Part shown: positions 62,123-64,000 of the stretch, one piece after another
Position numbering within the stretch: position 1 is the first letter of the stretch
Layout: each line of letters begins with the position of its first letter
NCBI RefSeq assembly: GCF_001611675.1
Contig: NZ_CP014766.1
Coordinates: 1 to 64,000, forward strand
DNA: 64,000 bases
DNA from: Pontibacter akesuensis
Lineage (GTDB): Bacteria; Bacteroidota; Bacteroidia; Cytophagales; Hymenobacteraceae
Direction: 5' to 3'
Notes under the pieces: model-generated
Databases searched by the model: none
The model's input: the letters and a program-made list of their open reading frames with translations, nothing else
Told to the model about the DNA's origin: nothing
Program-made: the position numbers and the translations under genes

Positions 62123-63195
62123 GGCAGCTCTGGGAAAACCTTTTGCAGCAGTGGCAGACTAAATGGCCCTTCCGCCTTGCCTTGCTATACTTGCTGTTGC
62201 TAGTGGTGCTGGTGCTGGTGCTACCGGCGCTCCCTCTTCCCTATTCACCGGGTTACCTTGATTTGAATTATGCTTTTCTGCCGCCTTTTTCGGAGAGTGC
62301 GCTTGCCACCCAGCACTGGCTCGGAACCGACGGTTTGGGGCGGGATATACTTTCAAATTTGCTTTACGGTGCCCGCTCTGCCTTTCTCATCAGCTTTCCC
62401 GTAATGACCGTGGCAACCCTCTTCGGTTTGTTGATAGGTGTAAGTTCCGGCTATTTTGGAGACAAAGGGTTGGTTATGCCCCGCTACCTGTTACTTGCTT
62501 TAGTAGTAACCATGGCGGTCAGCTGCTACTATGGGCTGTATATTCCGTTACAGGTAATGGAATTTAAGCTGCCTTTTACCTATGCTACTCAGGCACTATC
62601 GGCCCTACTTGGGTTGGTGCTGCTTTGCGCGTTACTTGCAAAAATTTTAGCCAGCTATACTTTCTGGAAGCGGAAAGTAAAATTACCCGCTGATTGGCTC
62701 GTATTGCGGAGTATAGAAGCGCTCAACACCATCCCGAGGTTTGTGCTCATACTTGTACTTGCTTCTTTCATGCCTCCCTCTGTCTTGCTGCTGTCGCTTC
62801 TGCTAGTCTTCACCCTGTGGCCCACTCCCGCACGCTTGGCACGTGCCGAAATGCTTAAAATTAAGGAGCTGCCTTATTTCGAAGCTGCCAGGAGTGTTGG
62901 TACACCACCCTTACTTCTAATCTGGCGCCATGCAATTCCAAACCTGCTGGGCCCGGTGCTGGTGGCGTTTACCTTTGGGTTAGGAGGCTTGCTGGCCTTA
63001 GAGTCTACCCTGTCTTTCCTAAATATAGGATTGCCCACAACTTTTGTTAGCTGGGGCCGTACAATTGCTGGCTTCCGAACCAATACAGCCGCCTGGTGGC
63101 TTGTCGCGTTCCCTGGCGGATTACTATCGATTACTGTTTTGGCTATTTATACCTGCAGCCATTACCTGACAAAGCTATTCAGCACAAAAAAGTGA
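62119..63195 (+). CDS. Oligopeptide ABC transporter permease (DppC/OppC-like)
   Basis: A 358-residue second permease subunit. The N-terminal helix and periplasmic loop (LATQHWLGTDGLGRDILSNL) have the DppC signature GTDxxGRD. An additional hydrophobic region (about 125-190) lies before the EAA-type loop PYFEAARSVGTPPLLLIWRH. Translation is coupled to the preceding gene by a 4-bp overlap. No ATPase gene follows, so the energy subunits must be encoded elsewhere or shared. The next gene is a small peptide ORF. Confidence 0.88.
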   Translation: MRQLWENLLQQWQTKWPFRLALLYLLLLVVLVLVLPALPLPYSPGYLDLNYAFLPPFSESALATQHWLGTDGLGRDILSNLLYGARSAFLISFPVMTVATLFGLLIGVSSGYFGDKGLVMPRYLLLALVVTMAVSCYYGLYIPLQVMEFKLPFTYATQALSALLGLVLLCALLAKILASYTFWKRKVKLPADWLVLRSIEALNTIPRFVLILVLASFMPPSVLLLSLLLVFTLWPTPARLARAEMLKIKELPYFEAARSVGTPPLLLIWRHAIPNLLGPVLVAFTFGLGGLLALESTLSFLNIGLPTTFVSWGRTIAGFRTNTAAWWLVAFPGGLLSITVLAIYTCSHYLTKLFSTKK

Positions 63196-63315
63196 CAGCT
63201 ATATGTTACTTTTCAGCCTATAAATCCACTACAAAACAGCTTCCATCAACTTAAATAAGTTGATAAAGCCCTATTCTTGAAGTTTAATGCAAAAGATGTA
63301 AGGTTTTAACAATGT

Positions 63316-63323
63316 TACTTTTG
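63316..63323 (+). promoter_or_regulatory. -7 element TACTTTTG before the second small peptide gene
   Basis: Matches TAnnTTTG and lies 77 bases before the ATG at 63401. No clear TTTG at -33, so moderate to weak. Confidence 0.45.
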
Positions 63324-63400
63324 CAACTTTATATTCCTGTTATCGGAGGGGTGGCAGTGGTATACTTGTAACGTGTTAGAACCCAAACCCCCTTTGTCAC

Positions 63401-63661
63401 ATGAAATCGAATGTTCACCCCTCAGCAAAAGTGCTTGTAGAATCATGCCTGAGCATCATAGGATTACATCCTAAAGGTGTTCAGAAGGCAGCTACAGTTG
63501 AAGAAGAACCAGCTGGCTTTGCTACCATAGATGGTAGTATGGTCTCTCATCATTCCGGATCATATGCCATCAGTAGTGGCTCCGGTATCTTCATCGGTGA
63601 TTATTTCGTTGGCTTTGCCGATTCGTGTCAGTCTATCACGCTACCTCCCTATTCCCGGTAG
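63401..63661 (+). CDS. Second small protein of unknown function near the peptide importer
   Basis: An 86-residue protein without an obvious signal sequence: MKSNVHPSAKVLVESCLSII, an acidic middle (ATVEEEPAGFATIDG) and a glycine/serine/aromatic C-terminus (SGSYAISSGSGIFIGDYFVG), ending SCQSITLPPYSR. The charged leader followed by a Gly/Ser-rich tail recalls the precursor layout of modified peptides, though no modification enzyme is visible. A promoter-like octamer precedes it and a strong terminator follows, so it is probably its own transcript. I do not recognise a family. Confidence 0.5.
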   Translation: MKSNVHPSAKVLVESCLSIIGLHPKGVQKAATVEEEPAGFATIDGSMVSHHSGSYAISSGSGIFIGDYFVGFADSCQSITLPPYSR

Positions 63662-63734
63662 CATAAGACTAATTTGTTTGTAACCCCTTTAATTTTTAAA
63701 ATAGATTTTGTTGGTTGTTTGTGTTTAAATTAGG

Positions 63735-63772
63735 CAAAGCCCTGTAGTCCCCCCTGCAGGGCTTTTGCTTTT
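63735..63772 (+). terminator. Terminator after the second small gene
   Basis: GCAAAGCCCTG and CAGGGCTTTTGC pair (one extra A on one arm), followed by TTTT. It ends the transcript of the 63401-63661 gene. Confidence 0.82.
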
Positions 63773-63961
63773 AAGGCTTTTGCAATTCCTGCAGGTTGAA
63801 CTACAGGGCTGCATTAGGTCAGCTATAAAATGACTTTTATAATCAATCAGCTTCGATGAATGCCTACAGGGTACAGCAAAAAACACCTGAAGGCCGCTGC
63901 ATCAATCTTTCTTGCGGAAAGTTTACGCTGCTTATGTTCGTTTCTACTAATTTAATGAACC

Positions 63962-64000
63962 ATGCGTGAAGTGGAAAAGGCTCCGGCCTGTCTGCTTTGT
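63962..64000 (+). CDS. Possible gene start cut by the window edge
   Basis: The ATG at 63962 opens MREVEKAPACLLC without a stop before the window ends. A CxxC near the N-terminus occurs in some methyltransferase-like proteins, but 13 codons are too few for a call. Confidence 0.25.
   Translation, partial: MREVEKAPACLLC

Overview
The window looks like chromosomal DNA of a Gram-negative member of the Bacteroidota, most likely order Cytophagales, family Hymenobacteraceae, near Pontibacter. I infer this from four things: promoters of the Bacteroidota type (TAnnTTTG at -7, TTTG near -33), a gliding-type C-terminal secretion domain protein, many lipoproteins and DUF families typical of the group, and a base composition near 50 % GC. 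The genus is a guess from protein style. No rRNA, tRNA, CRISPR array or classical insertion sequence was found.

Layout. 0-13.4 kb, mostly plus strand: the end of an exopolysaccharide locus (O-antigen-ligase tail and a WcaJ-type sugar-phosphate transferase), hisS-hutH, a secreted adhesin-like protein, ybaB with a glycosyltransferase, a TPR lipoprotein, the pyruvate dehydrogenase E1 beta gene, and DUF2279 and Smr-domain genes. 13.5-21.4 kb: RNase P RNA, ligA, an ABC-2 exporter, a LytS/LytTR two-component pair and dapA. 21.4-34.6 kb is an accessory stretch: lipoproteins with YD-like repeats (one cut short by an amber codon), a cold-shock gene, a creatininase homologue, an H-NOX gas sensor, a lipoprotein metallopeptidase, a relic of a restriction-modification gene, a lone DUF559 endonuclease embedded in paired palindromic repeats, an M24 peptidase, an EcsC-family gene and a frameshifted glycoside hydrolase. 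34.6-55.5 kb is mostly core: the mla lipid-transport operon, a degenerate GAF/HATPase protein divergent from an NtrC-like regulator without HTH, an MtfA-like peptidase, a LuxE-like protein, a fused 2-oxoacid dehydrogenase E1, DUF1573, alanine dehydrogenase, an LTA-synthase-like enzyme, AMP nucleosidase, an amidohydrolase lipoprotein and an MFS carrier.

55.5-63.8 kb is the most intriguing part. Two tandem, related, helical ~490-residue proteins of unknown function are transcribed away from a 49-codon peptide gene with a signal-like start. That gene is followed by an oligopeptide ABC importer (binding lipoprotein and two permeases, no ATPase) and then by a second small peptide gene with its own promoter-like site and terminator. 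The arrangement resembles peptide-sensing (RRNPP/Opp-like) systems, but this is inference.

Two genome-scale signals run through the window. The heptamer AAGTATA/TATACTT occurs about ten times more often than chance would give, inside and between genes. Intergenic palindromic repeats occur as inverted doublets (REPIN-like), clustered around the DUF559 gene.
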